Source: Ginsengibacter hankyongi (GTDB lineage: Bacteria > Bacteroidota > Bacteroidia > Chitinophagales > Chitinophagaceae). From it: a DNA stretch of 64,000 bases. Made by a program: the position numbers and the translations under genes. Below, one piece after another: positions 53,765-61,904 of the stretch. The notes under the pieces were generated by a model. The model was not told the origin of the DNA. It worked only from the letters and a program-made list of their open reading frames with translations, and made no database searches. The DNA is taken from positions 372,001 through 436,000 of the forward strand of contig NZ_VYQF01000001.1 of assembly GCF_008710285.1 (NCBI RefSeq), given 5' to 3'. How positions within the stretch are numbered: position 1 is the first letter of the stretch; every line of letters begins with the position of its first letter.

Positions 53765-54784
53765 TTATTTTTGAACCTGGTAAACCATTAATTCGCCGTC
53801 ATGCCCATATACGGATGGCTCGCAAACAAGAAAAAGATGTAATTGCGGAACAAATAAAGAAGTTCTCGCCCCATTTCTTGTAGGGATGTTTGCTATCTGC
53901 ACGTATTTACCTTCTCCTTCAAACTGGAAAATATTGATATATCCCTGGTTGGTATATCCACCACCACAGCTTACATATATCCGTTTTGTTATCTCATCAT
54001 AAAACAGATCATCACTGTCGTTGGTTAATTCGCTGACGCTTATCCTGTGGCCGCTGTTAGCATTCATAACTACTAATTTTCCGGGATGGCGATAGCCAAT
54101 GAAAAGTATGTTTCCTGATGAATCCAAAGCCATTGGGAAATTTCCTGAACGGTAATCTTTACTAAGATCGCGAACTGATTTTAACTTTTTTAAATCAACT
54201 ATGCTAATCAAAGAAGCCGCGGGCAGATTAACATGCAGTAAACTATTTTTTCTATTCACCTGGAAACCTTCAGGATGGTCGGGCAATTTAATATCAGCAA
54301 TTTGCTTTTTGGTTTGTGCATCAATTATAGCAATGCCGCCTCTTCCATATCCTACATAAATTTTTTTGTCAACAGAATCATAACGTACATCATCGGCATC
54401 AGACTTTAGATGTATGGCAGCAATTTTTTCAAAGCTGCCTGCATTATAAAAATAACATTCACCATTACCTCCGTTAGCAACAAATATTTCATGGCTTTGT
54501 GGTATATAAGCGATGCCCTGGGGCTCATCAAGACCAGTGATGCTCTTCAATACTTTGCCGGAATTAAGATCAACAACTTCCAAGGTATTACTGCCTAATG
54601 CGGCTATATAAACTACCTGGTCGTTTAAATTAATATCCAAATGATCAATGCGTCCCTTTACGCCGGGAAGCGAAATTATTTTAGCCAGTTTCAAATAATT
54701 CTCTCCGAAGGTACTTTGTCCTTTACAACCTGAAAAAGGACAGCATGATATAAATAAGAAAATTTGCAAAAGAAAATACTTCAT
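53765..54784 (-). CDS. YncE-like beta-propeller lipoprotein
   Basis: A 339-residue envelope protein. The N-terminus is a lipoprotein signal (LFISCCPFSGCKGQ). The rest is a seven-bladed YVTN/YncE-type propeller with strands such as VVYIAALGSNTLEVVDLNSG, IFVANGGNGECYFYNAG and KIYVGYGRGGIAIIDAQTKK. No catalytic residues are evident; such propellers usually bind ligands or partners. Gaps of 5 and 12 bp on either side place it inside the chromate operon. Confidence 0.88.
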   Translation of the reverse strand: MKYFLLQIFLFISCCPFSGCKGQSTFGENYLKLAKIISLPGVKGRIDHLDINLNDQVVYIAALGSNTLEVVDLNSGKVLKSITGLDEPQGIAYIPQSHEIFVANGGNGECYFYNAGSFEKIAAIHLKSDADDVRYDSVDKKIYVGYGRGGIAIIDAQTKKQIADIKLPDHPEGFQVNRKNSLLHVNLPAASLISIVDLKKLKSVRDLSKDYRSGNFPMALDSSGNILFIGYRHPGKLVVMNANSGHRISVSELTNDSDDLFYDEITKRIYVSCGGGYTNQGYINIFQFEGEGKYVQIANIPTRNGARTSLFVPQLHLFLVCEPSVYGHDGELMVYQVQK

Positions 54785-54796
54785 TTTATACCCGGG

Positions 54797-54949
54797 TTAA
54801 ATATTATTTAAAAAGAAAGCGCCAATTACCAAAGCAACTCCTATAAATGTAATGATGTCTGTATCTTTTACCAATCCTGATATAGTTACTGCAATACCTG
54901 CAATAATTAAAAAATATTTTACAAAAGAAGATTTACTCTTAGGATACAT
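54797..54949 (-). CDS. 50-residue membrane protein of the chromate operon
   Basis: ATG-initiated frame MYPKSKSSFVKYFLIIAG continuing to FFLNNI. Two hydrophobic segments (FVKYFLIIAGIAVTISGLV and IITFIGVALVIGAFFL) are separated by the charged turn KDTD, with a positive N-terminus, so a two-pass membrane peptide is expected. It fills the gap between the regulator (75 bp upstream) and the propeller gene (12 bp downstream) on the same strand. That position and the clean topology support a real gene; no family is recognised. Confidence 0.65.
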   Translation of the reverse strand: MYPKSKSSFVKYFLIIAGIAVTISGLVKDTDIITFIGVALVIGAFFLNNI

Positions 54950-55023
54950 CTGCATTTATCAACAGCAAAATTGCCGGTAACCGTGATTAATAAATAGAAT
55001 GAAAATAACTATTTGTATATCTT

Positions 55024-55860
55024 TTACTTTTTCGCAATTTCTTTTCTAAAGACGGAAGGATTTTTACCTGTATGTTGTTTAAATATTCTTGTAAAATGGC
55101 TTTGGTCTGAAAAGCCTGTGAGATAGGCTATCTCAGTAAGTGAATATTTATTTTTTTTCATCAGTTCAATAGCTTTTTCAATCCGCAATTTTCTTGTGTA
55201 TTCTCCAAACGAAAGATTATTAAAATGTTTTGAAAATTTTCTTGATAAGTAAGAAGGGTTAATGTCAAGGCTTTTGGAAATTTCAGTAAGGTTCAAATTA
55301 GTATCAATCTGGTCCTGTATAATTTCTTTTAATTCTTTTACCCAATCCGGTGTTTTCTTTTTTGCAGCCTTTTGTTTTATAAATTTATTAAACACATCAA
55401 TGAATAAATGATCGATTGGGTTTTGAGTGTGCTTTTCTCTTTGCAGGAAAGTCGCCCAGCTATATAAGGCATCATAAATCATCATCCCCTTTTCCAATAG
55501 TTCATAATCGTCTTTGTTATTATATGCCAGCCCAGCCGATATGGCCCATAAACCGGAAGACTGCGCTGCTATATCATGCCTGTCATTATCTGCGCCTCTT
55601 ACTATTACTGCTAAAGTTTTTATTGCAGGATCCTTAATTTTATACTTCTCAATAATGTAATCAAACGTGCATTTGTCTTCATAATGTGAAAATTCAACAC
55701 CCGGTATATCAAAAGGAATTGCGTTTAATTGTGCTGCTTTTTGTTGTACCCTGTCGGGGGCTACGTAAATAAATTCAGCTTCTTTATCTACAAACTTTTT
55801 TATAAGCCAGGGGCAGGCAATGCGGTCAATCTTTGGGTGCTCCCGTGTTATCCATTTCAT
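55024..55860 (-). CDS. ChrB-domain/AraC-type fusion regulator
   Basis: Probable chromate-responsive transcription factor. Residues 1-~150 are a ChrB domain (MKWITREHPKIDRIACPWLI, GADNDRHDIAAQSSGLWAIS) closely similar to the stand-alone copy at 53307. A linker rich in Lys leads to an AraC/XylS DNA-binding domain at ~175-275 with two helix-turn-helix units: NLTEISKSLDINPSYLSRKF and SLTEIAYLTGFSDQSHFTRI, ending FKQHTGKNPSVFRKE. It is the first gene of the operon, directly behind a matching promoter, suggesting autoregulation. Proteobacterial ChrB regulators have a different DNA-binding N-terminus, so this architecture is unusual. Confidence 0.9.
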   Translation of the reverse strand: MKWITREHPKIDRIACPWLIKKFVDKEAEFIYVAPDRVQQKAAQLNAIPFDIPGVEFSHYEDKCTFDYIIEKYKIKDPAIKTLAVIVRGADNDRHDIAAQSSGLWAISAGLAYNNKDDYELLEKGMMIYDALYSWATFLQREKHTQNPIDHLFIDVFNKFIKQKAAKKKTPDWVKELKEIIQDQIDTNLNLTEISKSLDINPSYLSRKFSKHFNNLSFGEYTRKLRIEKAIELMKKNKYSLTEIAYLTGFSDQSHFTRIFKQHTGKNPSVFRKEIAKK

Positions 55861-55881
55861 AGTGATTTAAGATATGTTTAT

Positions 55882-55912
55882 CAAATATACTCCTTGTTCT
55901 CCTGTGTGTAAA
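55882..55912 (-). promoter_or_regulatory. Promoter of the chromate operon
   Basis: Minus strand: TTTA (55912-55909), 19-bp spacer, TATATTTG (55889-55882). The -7 box matches TAnnTTTG exactly and the -33 box has one mismatch to TTTG. Transcription would start near 55875, some 15 nt before the regulator ATG. Confidence 0.65.
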
Positions 55913-55922
55913 TGAAAGCAGG

Positions 55923-55995
55923 AGAAATAATTGCGAATAGCCATAACAGTTATATCAAAACCTCTGCGCCGGAAAACTGGTCATTGGTGCAAGCG
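55923..55995. repeat. Dispersed repeat family C (copy 3)
   Basis: AATAATTGCGAATAGCCATAACAGTTATAT followed by CTCTGCGCCGGAAAACTGG and TCATTGGTGC, matching 60622-60692. It overlaps or abuts the operon promoter region and is followed at once by a family E piece. Confidence 0.75.
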
Positions 55996-55996
55996 T

Positions 55997-56019
55997 CCTA
56001 TGCTTGCGCGACAGTGGGG
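55997..56019. repeat. Dispersed repeat family E (copy 1)
   Basis: CCTATGCTTGCGCGACAGTGGGG, repeated nearly exactly at 58022-58044 and 58976-58999. Confidence 0.72.
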
Positions 56020-56192
56020 GCTAACGCTCGGTTTACCGCCTCAAGTAAGCACAGTTTTCAAACACGAATAAGACGAGCCCGGTTGTATCCTTTACCTCCC
56101 TAAGGATTATCCAATCCCTCAAGATAAAGGTTAGTGAGTGCACCGGTATACCTCACCCTGCGGCTGTACAAGCGGCCTCTTTTATAATTGAA

Positions 56193-56345
56193 AATTGATA
56201 GTTGACAGTTGGTAGTTGACTGGGGTTAGTTGTTGGAAGGACAGTTGACTGTGGATAGTTGACAGGTCCACTTTCAAGTATCATCCAGCTTCCAGCTTCC
56301 ATCATCCATCATCTACCATCCATCATCTATCATCCATCATCTCCA
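56193..56345. repeat. Short tandem repeats (GTTGACAG/TAGTTGAC and CATCATC types)
   Basis: From 56193 irregular copies of TAGTTGACAG-like units alternate; from 56278 irregular ATCATCCATC/TTCCAGC units follow up to about 56345. Together they form 150 bp of simple sequence in an 893-bp gene-free gap (55861-56753); the remainder of the gap holds family C/E pieces and a CACCAACATCA hairpin-type piece near 56406-56450. Confidence 0.7.
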
Positions 56346-56753
56346 GCCCTGTTGGTCTTCCTTCTCTTCCAAATTTGAAACATTACAAAAACCAAAAATC
56401 AGTCGCCGATGTTGTGTGTTGTGCGGATGATTGGCAGCTTGGCAATCACCAACATCAGTTTAGAGCCATGACACCATTTATTTTAGCCTATCCAATGTGT
56501 TAGAAATCCGAATTCATCTTCTACCGTGCGTTTATCTCCGCCCGTTTTTTTGTAACCATGGTTTTAAGACTGCCTGTAATAGATGGCAGTATTCGCCTGC
56601 GGCAACAGTCGGCCGCATTTAACCTGGACAAAATATATCCAAATCCAATCTGTCAAAAAAAGATAAGAATCTTTTGAACTTTTTTGTATCACAATTTGTT
56701 TAATAAATTACAAACAAACATTAAACAAAACAATCACTTAAAAATTGAAGGTT

Positions 56754-57707
56754 ATGAAATCTTTATCATCAAACACAGTAATCAAAGCCATCCTATTCAT
56801 TTTCGTAATTGGCTTATCAGCCACTTCATGTAAGAAAGAACATAATAAGGGGCCTAAATCCATCTATGGGACAATATCCAATGATCCTAATTATTCTTTT
56901 TTAACGGCAGCCGTAAATAAAGCCGGTCTTGTGAGTGCACTGAATGATGGGGATAAATCATCCCTTACACTCTTTGCACCCTCCAATGACGCTTTTATTG
57001 CTGCGGGCTTTAAAACTCCCACCGATTTAGCCGGTATTCCTGACACCACGTTAAAAGCTATCCTGCTGTATCATGTTCTTGGAAGCAAGGTGGAGGCCGC
57101 ACAGATTCCTCAGGCAAGTAATACAGCCGTAGCTACCTTAAACGGGCAACCTGCATATGCTACCCGTACCATTGATGGTAAAGTGTACATCAACGGAGTT
57201 AGTGTCATCAAAGCTAACATCGAATGCACCAACGGTGTCATTCATGATATCAACCGTGTGTTGATTCCTGCCATGGGAACGATTGTGCAAACCGCTATCA
57301 GCAACCCGAACTTCAGCTTGCTTGTTGCGGCAGTCTTAAGAGCAAGCCAGGGCACAACAAATGTAGCCACTGTCTTATCAGGTGCCGGCCCTTTCACTGT
57401 TTTTGCTCCCACCAACCTGGCTTTTATTAATGCGGGTTTTGCAGATGCTGCTGCCATCAATGCTGCGGACCCCAATACGTTAACCTCTATTCTTACCTAC
57501 CATGTAATTGCAGGAAGGATTTTTTCAAGTGATCTAACTAATGGCGCGACTCCGGCAACAGTGAATGGAGGAAAGGTAACTATTACCCTCACTTCCGGAG
57601 CAAAGGTGAAAGGGAATGGAAATGCAACCCCCTCTAATATTATAGCAACCGACATCGTTACCACTAATGGTGTGATTCATGTAATAGACCAGGTGTTGTT
57701 GCCATAG
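56754..57707 (+). CDS. Lipoprotein with two fasciclin (FAS1) domains
   Basis: A 317-residue envelope protein with a lipoprotein signal (FVIGLSATSCKKE). Two FAS1 domains follow, at about 45-175 and 180-317, each with the H1 motif (LTLFAPSNDAFIAAG; FTVFAPTNLAFINAG), a YHV/YHVIAG segment and the H2-type end NGVIHDINRVLIP / NGVIHVIDQVLLP. FAS1 domains mediate cell adhesion. ATG at 56754 chosen; the frame extends three codons to a TTG. It is followed by its own terminator. Confidence 0.92.
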   Translation: MKSLSSNTVIKAILFIFVIGLSATSCKKEHNKGPKSIYGTISNDPNYSFLTAAVNKAGLVSALNDGDKSSLTLFAPSNDAFIAAGFKTPTDLAGIPDTTLKAILLYHVLGSKVEAAQIPQASNTAVATLNGQPAYATRTIDGKVYINGVSVIKANIECTNGVIHDINRVLIPAMGTIVQTAISNPNFSLLVAAVLRASQGTTNVATVLSGAGPFTVFAPTNLAFINAGFADAAAINAADPNTLTSILTYHVIAGRIFSSDLTNGATPATVNGGKVTITLTSGAKVKGNGNATPSNIIATDIVTTNGVIHVIDQVLLP

Positions 57708-57727
57708 CCAGAATTCAATATTAATAA

Positions 57728-57760
57728 GGCCCGTAATTAAACAATACGGGTCTTTTTTTT
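57728..57760 (+). terminator. Terminator of the fasciclin gene
   Basis: GGCCCGTA, nine-base loop, TACGGGTC (one G-T pair) and eight T residues, 20 bp after the stop codon. Confidence 0.92.
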
Positions 57761-58124
57761 GCCAGCCACTCCCAATTGTTGACTGTAGTTTAAGTATATT
57801 GCAATTAATCGAAACTTTGAAAAAGTTGAATTAAAACCTCACACTACTTGTATCACTAAAAAGATAGCAACGCAAAACCAACACGCAGGTTGTTGATCAC
57901 CATGGTGCGGTGAATGGGCTGGGGATATTTCTTAGCGGGAGTTGCAGCACAAAATTCCGCCAGGATACTATTAGAGGCAAATTGATGTTGGTAGCAGCAC
58001 AAGCGCGACGCATGTGTTAAACCTATGCTTGCGAACAGTGGGGGAATTATCGCCATTGCATATAAATTACTATCTTTAAAAACCTAATTCCTTGCACTTT
58101 TATCATCCACCTTCACAATTGCAT
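57761..58124. other. Intergenic with a family E piece
   Basis: No gene supported in 364 bp. A family E copy (CCTATGCTTGCGAACAGTGGGG) lies at 58022-58044, preceded by an AGCACAAGCGCGACGC stretch resembling a decayed family D end. Confidence 0.5.
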
Positions 58125-58790
58125 ATGAAACTATTTTTTTTACTCCTCGTAGCAACTACTTTTTGTTTGGGATGTAACAACCAGCACCAGCCAAATACTC
58201 CTGGTAAAGATTCAATTATTGCTAAAACAGGTACCACTACCGTGGTGCCGGAAACAATCCCTTTCAAAGCGGATGTACCCCATTCTGCTATGCAAATAAA
58301 GCTGGCATTGCTGGCTGCGCCTCCTGAAAAAAGAGATAGCGCGACCGTATATGGCTATGATGCTAACAATCAAGTCGCGGTTATAAGAAAAGGAACCAAT
58401 GAATTGATATGTCTTGCAGACAATCCTGCTGATACCGGTTTTTCTGTAGCCTGTTACAACAAAGACCTGGAACCTCTCATGCAAAGAGGGCGTGAATTGA
58501 GAAAACAGGGCATCAGGGATAAGCAGTTATTTGATGAACGTGCAAAGGAAGTAAAAGAAGGTACCCTCCAAATGCCTAAAAGCCCTGCTACTTTATATGT
58601 TTATTCTGCAGATAACAAAGATGTTAACCGTGCAACCGGTGAAGTAAAGAAAGGCTATTTGCGTTATGTCATTTACATCCCTTTTGCAACAGCGGCCAGT
58701 ACAGGTTTACCGGAAAAACCTTCTGCTCCCGGTATGCCGTGGATCATGGATCAGGGAACTTATCATGCGCATGTTATGATCGATCCTTAG
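58125..58790 (+). CDS. Hypothetical lipoprotein
   Basis: Not assigned to a family. 221 residues from the ATG at 58125 with a lipoprotein signal (LLLVATTFCLGCNNQ). The mature part contains ERxKRDSATVYGYDANNQV-like polar strands, ICLADNPADTGFSVACYNKD with two Cys that might pair, and an end reading GMPWIMDQGTYHAHVMIDP, where His and Met residues could bind metal. The even mix of strands and helices suggests a folded periplasmic domain. No operon partner; a MITE-like element begins 43 bp after the stop. Confidence 0.7.
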   Translation: MKLFFLLLVATTFCLGCNNQHQPNTPGKDSIIAKTGTTTVVPETIPFKADVPHSAMQIKLALLAAPPEKRDSATVYGYDANNQVAVIRKGTNELICLADNPADTGFSVACYNKDLEPLMQRGRELRKQGIRDKQLFDERAKEVKEGTLQMPKSPATLYVYSADNKDVNRATGEVKKGYLRYVIYIPFATAASTGLPEKPSAPGMPWIMDQGTYHAHVMIDP

Positions 58791-58832
58791 GTGAAACCTG
58801 GTTACGATGCAATCGTTTCAATCCTCTCATGG

Positions 58833-58966
58833 AGCGTCCGCTTGTGCCATATTATAAACTTTAACCTGGTTAAACTAATCCTTGCCGGCAGGAAAGAAAT
58901 GGCATAACTGCAGGCTTTATATTTCTTTACCCGTAACTTTTTTGAATTCGGGCACAAGCGGACGCT
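58833..58966. repeat. MITE-like element, family D (copy 1), 134 bp
   Basis: Perfect 16-bp terminal inverted repeats AGCGTCCGCTTGTGCC and GGCACAAGCGGACGCT enclose about 100 AT-rich bp without coding capacity. A diverged copy is at 44490-44640. No clear target duplication is seen. A family E piece follows within 10 bp. Confidence 0.82.
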
Positions 58967-58975
58967 GGCGCTAAC

Positions 58976-58999
58976 CCTATGTTTGCGCGAACAGTGGGG
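58976..58999. repeat. Dispersed repeat family E (copy 3)
   Basis: CCTATGTTTGCGCGAACAGTGGGG, one base different from the consensus of the copies at 55997 and 58022. Confidence 0.7.
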
Positions 59000-59059
59000 T
59001 TCCGTGTGCCACCTTTAGACAATTAATATTCCACCCTTCTTTTTTCTTTAAAAATAATA

Positions 59060-60532
59060 TTAGAATTTCAATTCCGGCCATCCTTCGCGGTAGGTACGTT
59101 TTACAAACTGGTTGGCTGCATCAAAGTTGGTTACCTTCATGTTCTCTGCATCCCATTGAAGTGTAATGCCGCGTCCCGGATAATTAAACCCCTTACCATC
59201 AGCCGTAGCTTCCCGATAATCGAAACTTCGTATAGCCAGGTTGGCCATCAATATACTTTGCGTTAGCGGTACGGCATATTCTATAAACGGCGAATCTACT
59301 TCCATCTTTCCGTACCCTGCAATACAGGCCTCTACCCACTGTCCATAGTGACCATCCGTACCGCCAGGCACCCGCGGATATTTTTTAGGTACATTCACTT
59401 CATTAGTACGGGAAGTAGGCAGCAATTGCGGATCCTCTCCATATACGCCACACATCATTTTACCTTTGGTGCCTTCAAAGATTACACCATTTCCCGTGTC
59501 ACCTTTTCCACCCATTATCTCGTTCGGGCCCAATTCTGCCGGGCGTGCAGGCTGCATGCCGCCGTCCATCCAGTTCAGGATAATATCCTGACCGCTTTTC
59601 CCTTTAAATTTCAGGTGAGATGATGATGAAATAGGTCCGCTCTGCGGGAAATAAGCCTGTTGCCAGTTATCTACATAAGGTGTACTTACGCTGCTAACAA
59701 CTTCGGTAGCGTATTGAAGCCCGAGCACTTTAAACACAGGGCCAACAATATGACACGCCATATCACCAATGGCCCCGGTGCCAAAATCCCACCATCCCCT
59801 CCAGTTAAAAGGCACAATCATATCTTCATAAGGATGTTCCTGTGCAGTTCCCAGCCAAAGGTCCCAATTAAGCCCTGCGGGTATGGGTGGATTTTTTTGT
59901 GACCAGGGAATTCCCTGTGGCCAAACGGGGCGGTTAGTCCAGCAATGAACGGTATGGACTTCACCAATAATACCTGCCTCATACCATTCTCTTAATTGGC
60001 GGACACCATCCCCTGAAGAACCCTGGTCGCCCATTTGCGTAACAACTTTATAACGTTTTGCAGCTTCCCCCATCATGTGTGCTTCCCATATATCATGGGT
60101 CAAAGGTTTTTGTACATACACATGCTTGCCCAGTTGCATGGCGTGAAATCCCACTATGGCGTGGTTATGATCCGGGATTCCCACATCTACTGCATCAAAA
60201 TTTTTATGTTCTTTTTCAAACATTTCCCGCCAGTCATGATAAAATTTTGCTTTGGGAAATAATTTACGATTCTGTACAGCCTGGCGCTCATCTACGTCGC
60301 AGAGAAAAGCAATTTCTGCTTTCCCCGTTTTGGCAAAATGACGGTCATCATCACCGCCCTTACCCCCGGCGCCCACACCCGCGATTAATAGCTTATCGCT
60401 CGGCGCTACAAAACCTCTTCCTAATACATGACGCGGCACAATATAAAAACCTGCGGCGGCAAGGGATGCATTACGGATAAATTCTCTCCTGGAGGAGGAT
60501 GATTGACTAATAGTTTGTTTTTCGTCTGCCAT
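59060..60532 (-). CDS. Tat-exported Gfo/Idh/MocA family oxidoreductase
   Basis: NAD(P)-dependent sugar-type oxidoreductase, 490 residues. A twin-arginine signal (SSSSRREFIRNASLAAAGFY) predicts export in folded form. The Rossmann domain follows (LLIAGVGAGGKGGDDDRH), with the family block HVYVQKPLTHDIWEAHMM containing the catalytic-type Lys-Pro. The C-terminal substrate domain has WWDFGTGAIGDMACHIVGPV with the usual Asp-x-x-x-His arrangement. Related exported proteins act on glycans such as in A-antigen removal; the substrate here is unknown. Transcribed alone. Confidence 0.92.
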   Translation of the reverse strand: MADEKQTISQSSSSRREFIRNASLAAAGFYIVPRHVLGRGFVAPSDKLLIAGVGAGGKGGDDDRHFAKTGKAEIAFLCDVDERQAVQNRKLFPKAKFYHDWREMFEKEHKNFDAVDVGIPDHNHAIVGFHAMQLGKHVYVQKPLTHDIWEAHMMGEAAKRYKVVTQMGDQGSSGDGVRQLREWYEAGIIGEVHTVHCWTNRPVWPQGIPWSQKNPPIPAGLNWDLWLGTAQEHPYEDMIVPFNWRGWWDFGTGAIGDMACHIVGPVFKVLGLQYATEVVSSVSTPYVDNWQQAYFPQSGPISSSSHLKFKGKSGQDIILNWMDGGMQPARPAELGPNEIMGGKGDTGNGVIFEGTKGKMMCGVYGEDPQLLPTSRTNEVNVPKKYPRVPGGTDGHYGQWVEACIAGYGKMEVDSPFIEYAVPLTQSILMANLAIRSFDYREATADGKGFNYPGRGITLQWDAENMKVTNFDAANQFVKRTYREGWPELKF

Positions 60533-60600
60533 TGCTTTTTAATATTTATAAAATGAACTAAGATACTTAGCTTTCTACCACAAATATAAAATTTTTAATA

Positions 60601-60692
60601 ATTCATAACTTGAGCCACGAATTAATTGCGAATACCGATAACAGTTATATTAAACCACTGCTCCCGAAAACTGGTCATTGGCGTCCGTGCCT
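60601..60692. repeat. Dispersed repeat family C (copy 4)
   Basis: The longest copy: CATAACTTGAGCCACGAATT, AATTGCGAATACCGATAACA, GTTATATTAAACCACTG, GAAAACTGGTCATTGG in that order. Confidence 0.78.
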
Positions 60693-60736
60693 GTTGCACA
60701 AACATTCCATAAAATAATTTCTTCGTTGTCTAAAGT

Positions 60737-61310
60737 TCAGCTAAAACTTCTTCCATTAGTTTGTTGCGGAAGGCTTTCTTCTTCATTAAGTTCGCCAGTA
60801 TAATTATCTACATCTTTTAATACTTCTTTCCTCTGTAAACTTTCCATTGATGCATTTGCCTGCACGGCCACACTATCAATAGCTTGCCTTTTTCCTGCAA
60901 CCATTCCTTTATCAATGCACAGACTTAATACTTCCTGAATAATTCTTTAAAAACATCTTCTCCATACAACTGTCTTGTTCGGCTAAGGTACTATGCCATG
61001 GCAGTGGCTCATCAATATCATAGCCGATAAAGAACAGCATATCGAGCCGCATACTAACGGTGTTGATGATACGCCGGTCACTGCCGGGGTTTTCCAAATA
61101 GCCAATCAACACGAGTTTAAAGAAAACTGCCGGGTCTATTGACTGTTGTCCATCGGTGCCATAATATTTTTTCGTTGCCTTGTAGAGCCATTGAAGATCC
61201 GGCAAACCTTTCAGCCTTCGGTAGAAATTATCTTCCGGGACCCGCTGGGAGCGCTGAAAGGATGTAAAGAGTTGTTCGGTGTAATATTTTTTCCTTGCCT
61301 ACTTTAAGAT
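60737..61310 (-). pseudogene. Degraded IS1182-type transposase remnant
   Basis: Minus-strand pieces of a transposase distinct from the one at 28943. From ~61305 the frame ARKKYYTEQLFTSFQRSQRV, DNFYRRLKGLPDLQWLYKATKKYYG, then INTVSMRLDMLFFIGYDIDE and PLPWHSTL is intact but lacks an ATG and follows a TAG. After PWHSTL a frameshift occurs (SRTRQLYGEDVFKELF continues in a second frame), and a further shift leads to CIDKGMVAGKRQAIDSVAVQ, with the first catalytic Asp, ending at a stop at 60737. The C-terminal half is missing. Confidence 0.85.
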
Positions 61311-61680
61311 ACTATCATACAAGCCTATTTGCAACTATCTTTATACACAGGATGTGAGTTAGGCAACAGGCACTAACGCTTGCACCAACAGTGCAGCTAA
61401 TTTAACGACAACATTTGTCGTGATGCATTTTTTCGTTTACCAAAGAAAATTGTCATATATACTGCGAACATGACTAACAGCCCGCCTAAACTGATTCCGG
61501 TGGCAATTAAGAAATAAAAAAATACCTGGTACAAATTCATGTGCAATTTTTTTTTGTATGTAAAACGTAATCAGCAACAAGTATATTGCTTAAAAAATAT
61601 TTGTATAACAGCATTATGAAGTTGGAATATTCATGTGGCTGTTGTTCGCGTCCGCGCAAAACAAAGACTAACACGACGAT

Positions 61681-61736
61681 GCTCAAGGGTGGCTGATGCG
61701 CTTAACAAAAGAGAGAAAACCCCCGGGCTGGCTGTA
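61681..61736. repeat. Direct repeat, copy 1 (CTCAAGGGTGG type)
   Basis: GCTCAAGGGTGGCTGATG and GAGAGAAAACCCCCGGGCTG then GCTGTA; repeated 170 bp further on at 61851-61904, and in diverged form at 62828-62883. Confidence 0.75.
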
Positions 61737-61850
61737 TTATATTATGGCACAGTTATAGCCAACACACTTAGCTACGCTACCAAACCTGCGCCGGCGTTAC
61801 TTCTTTACAGTTCGATGAATGGAGGAGACATATTGGCGCGATTGTGAGAT

Positions 61851-61904
61851 ACTCAAGGGTGGTTGATAGGTTTACAAAAGAGAGAGAAACCCGGGCTGGC
61901 TGTA
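61851..61904. repeat. Direct repeat, copy 2 (CTCAAGGGTGG type)
   Basis: ACTCAAGGGTGGTTGATAGG and GAGAGAGAAACCCGGGCTGG; about 85 percent alike to copy 1 by eye. It adjoins the 5-prime end of the excisionase-like remnant. Confidence 0.75.

Noticed and set aside
57856..58056. 66-codon frame on the minus strand
   Set aside because: Overlaps a family E repeat and decayed family D-like sequence; composition not protein-like.
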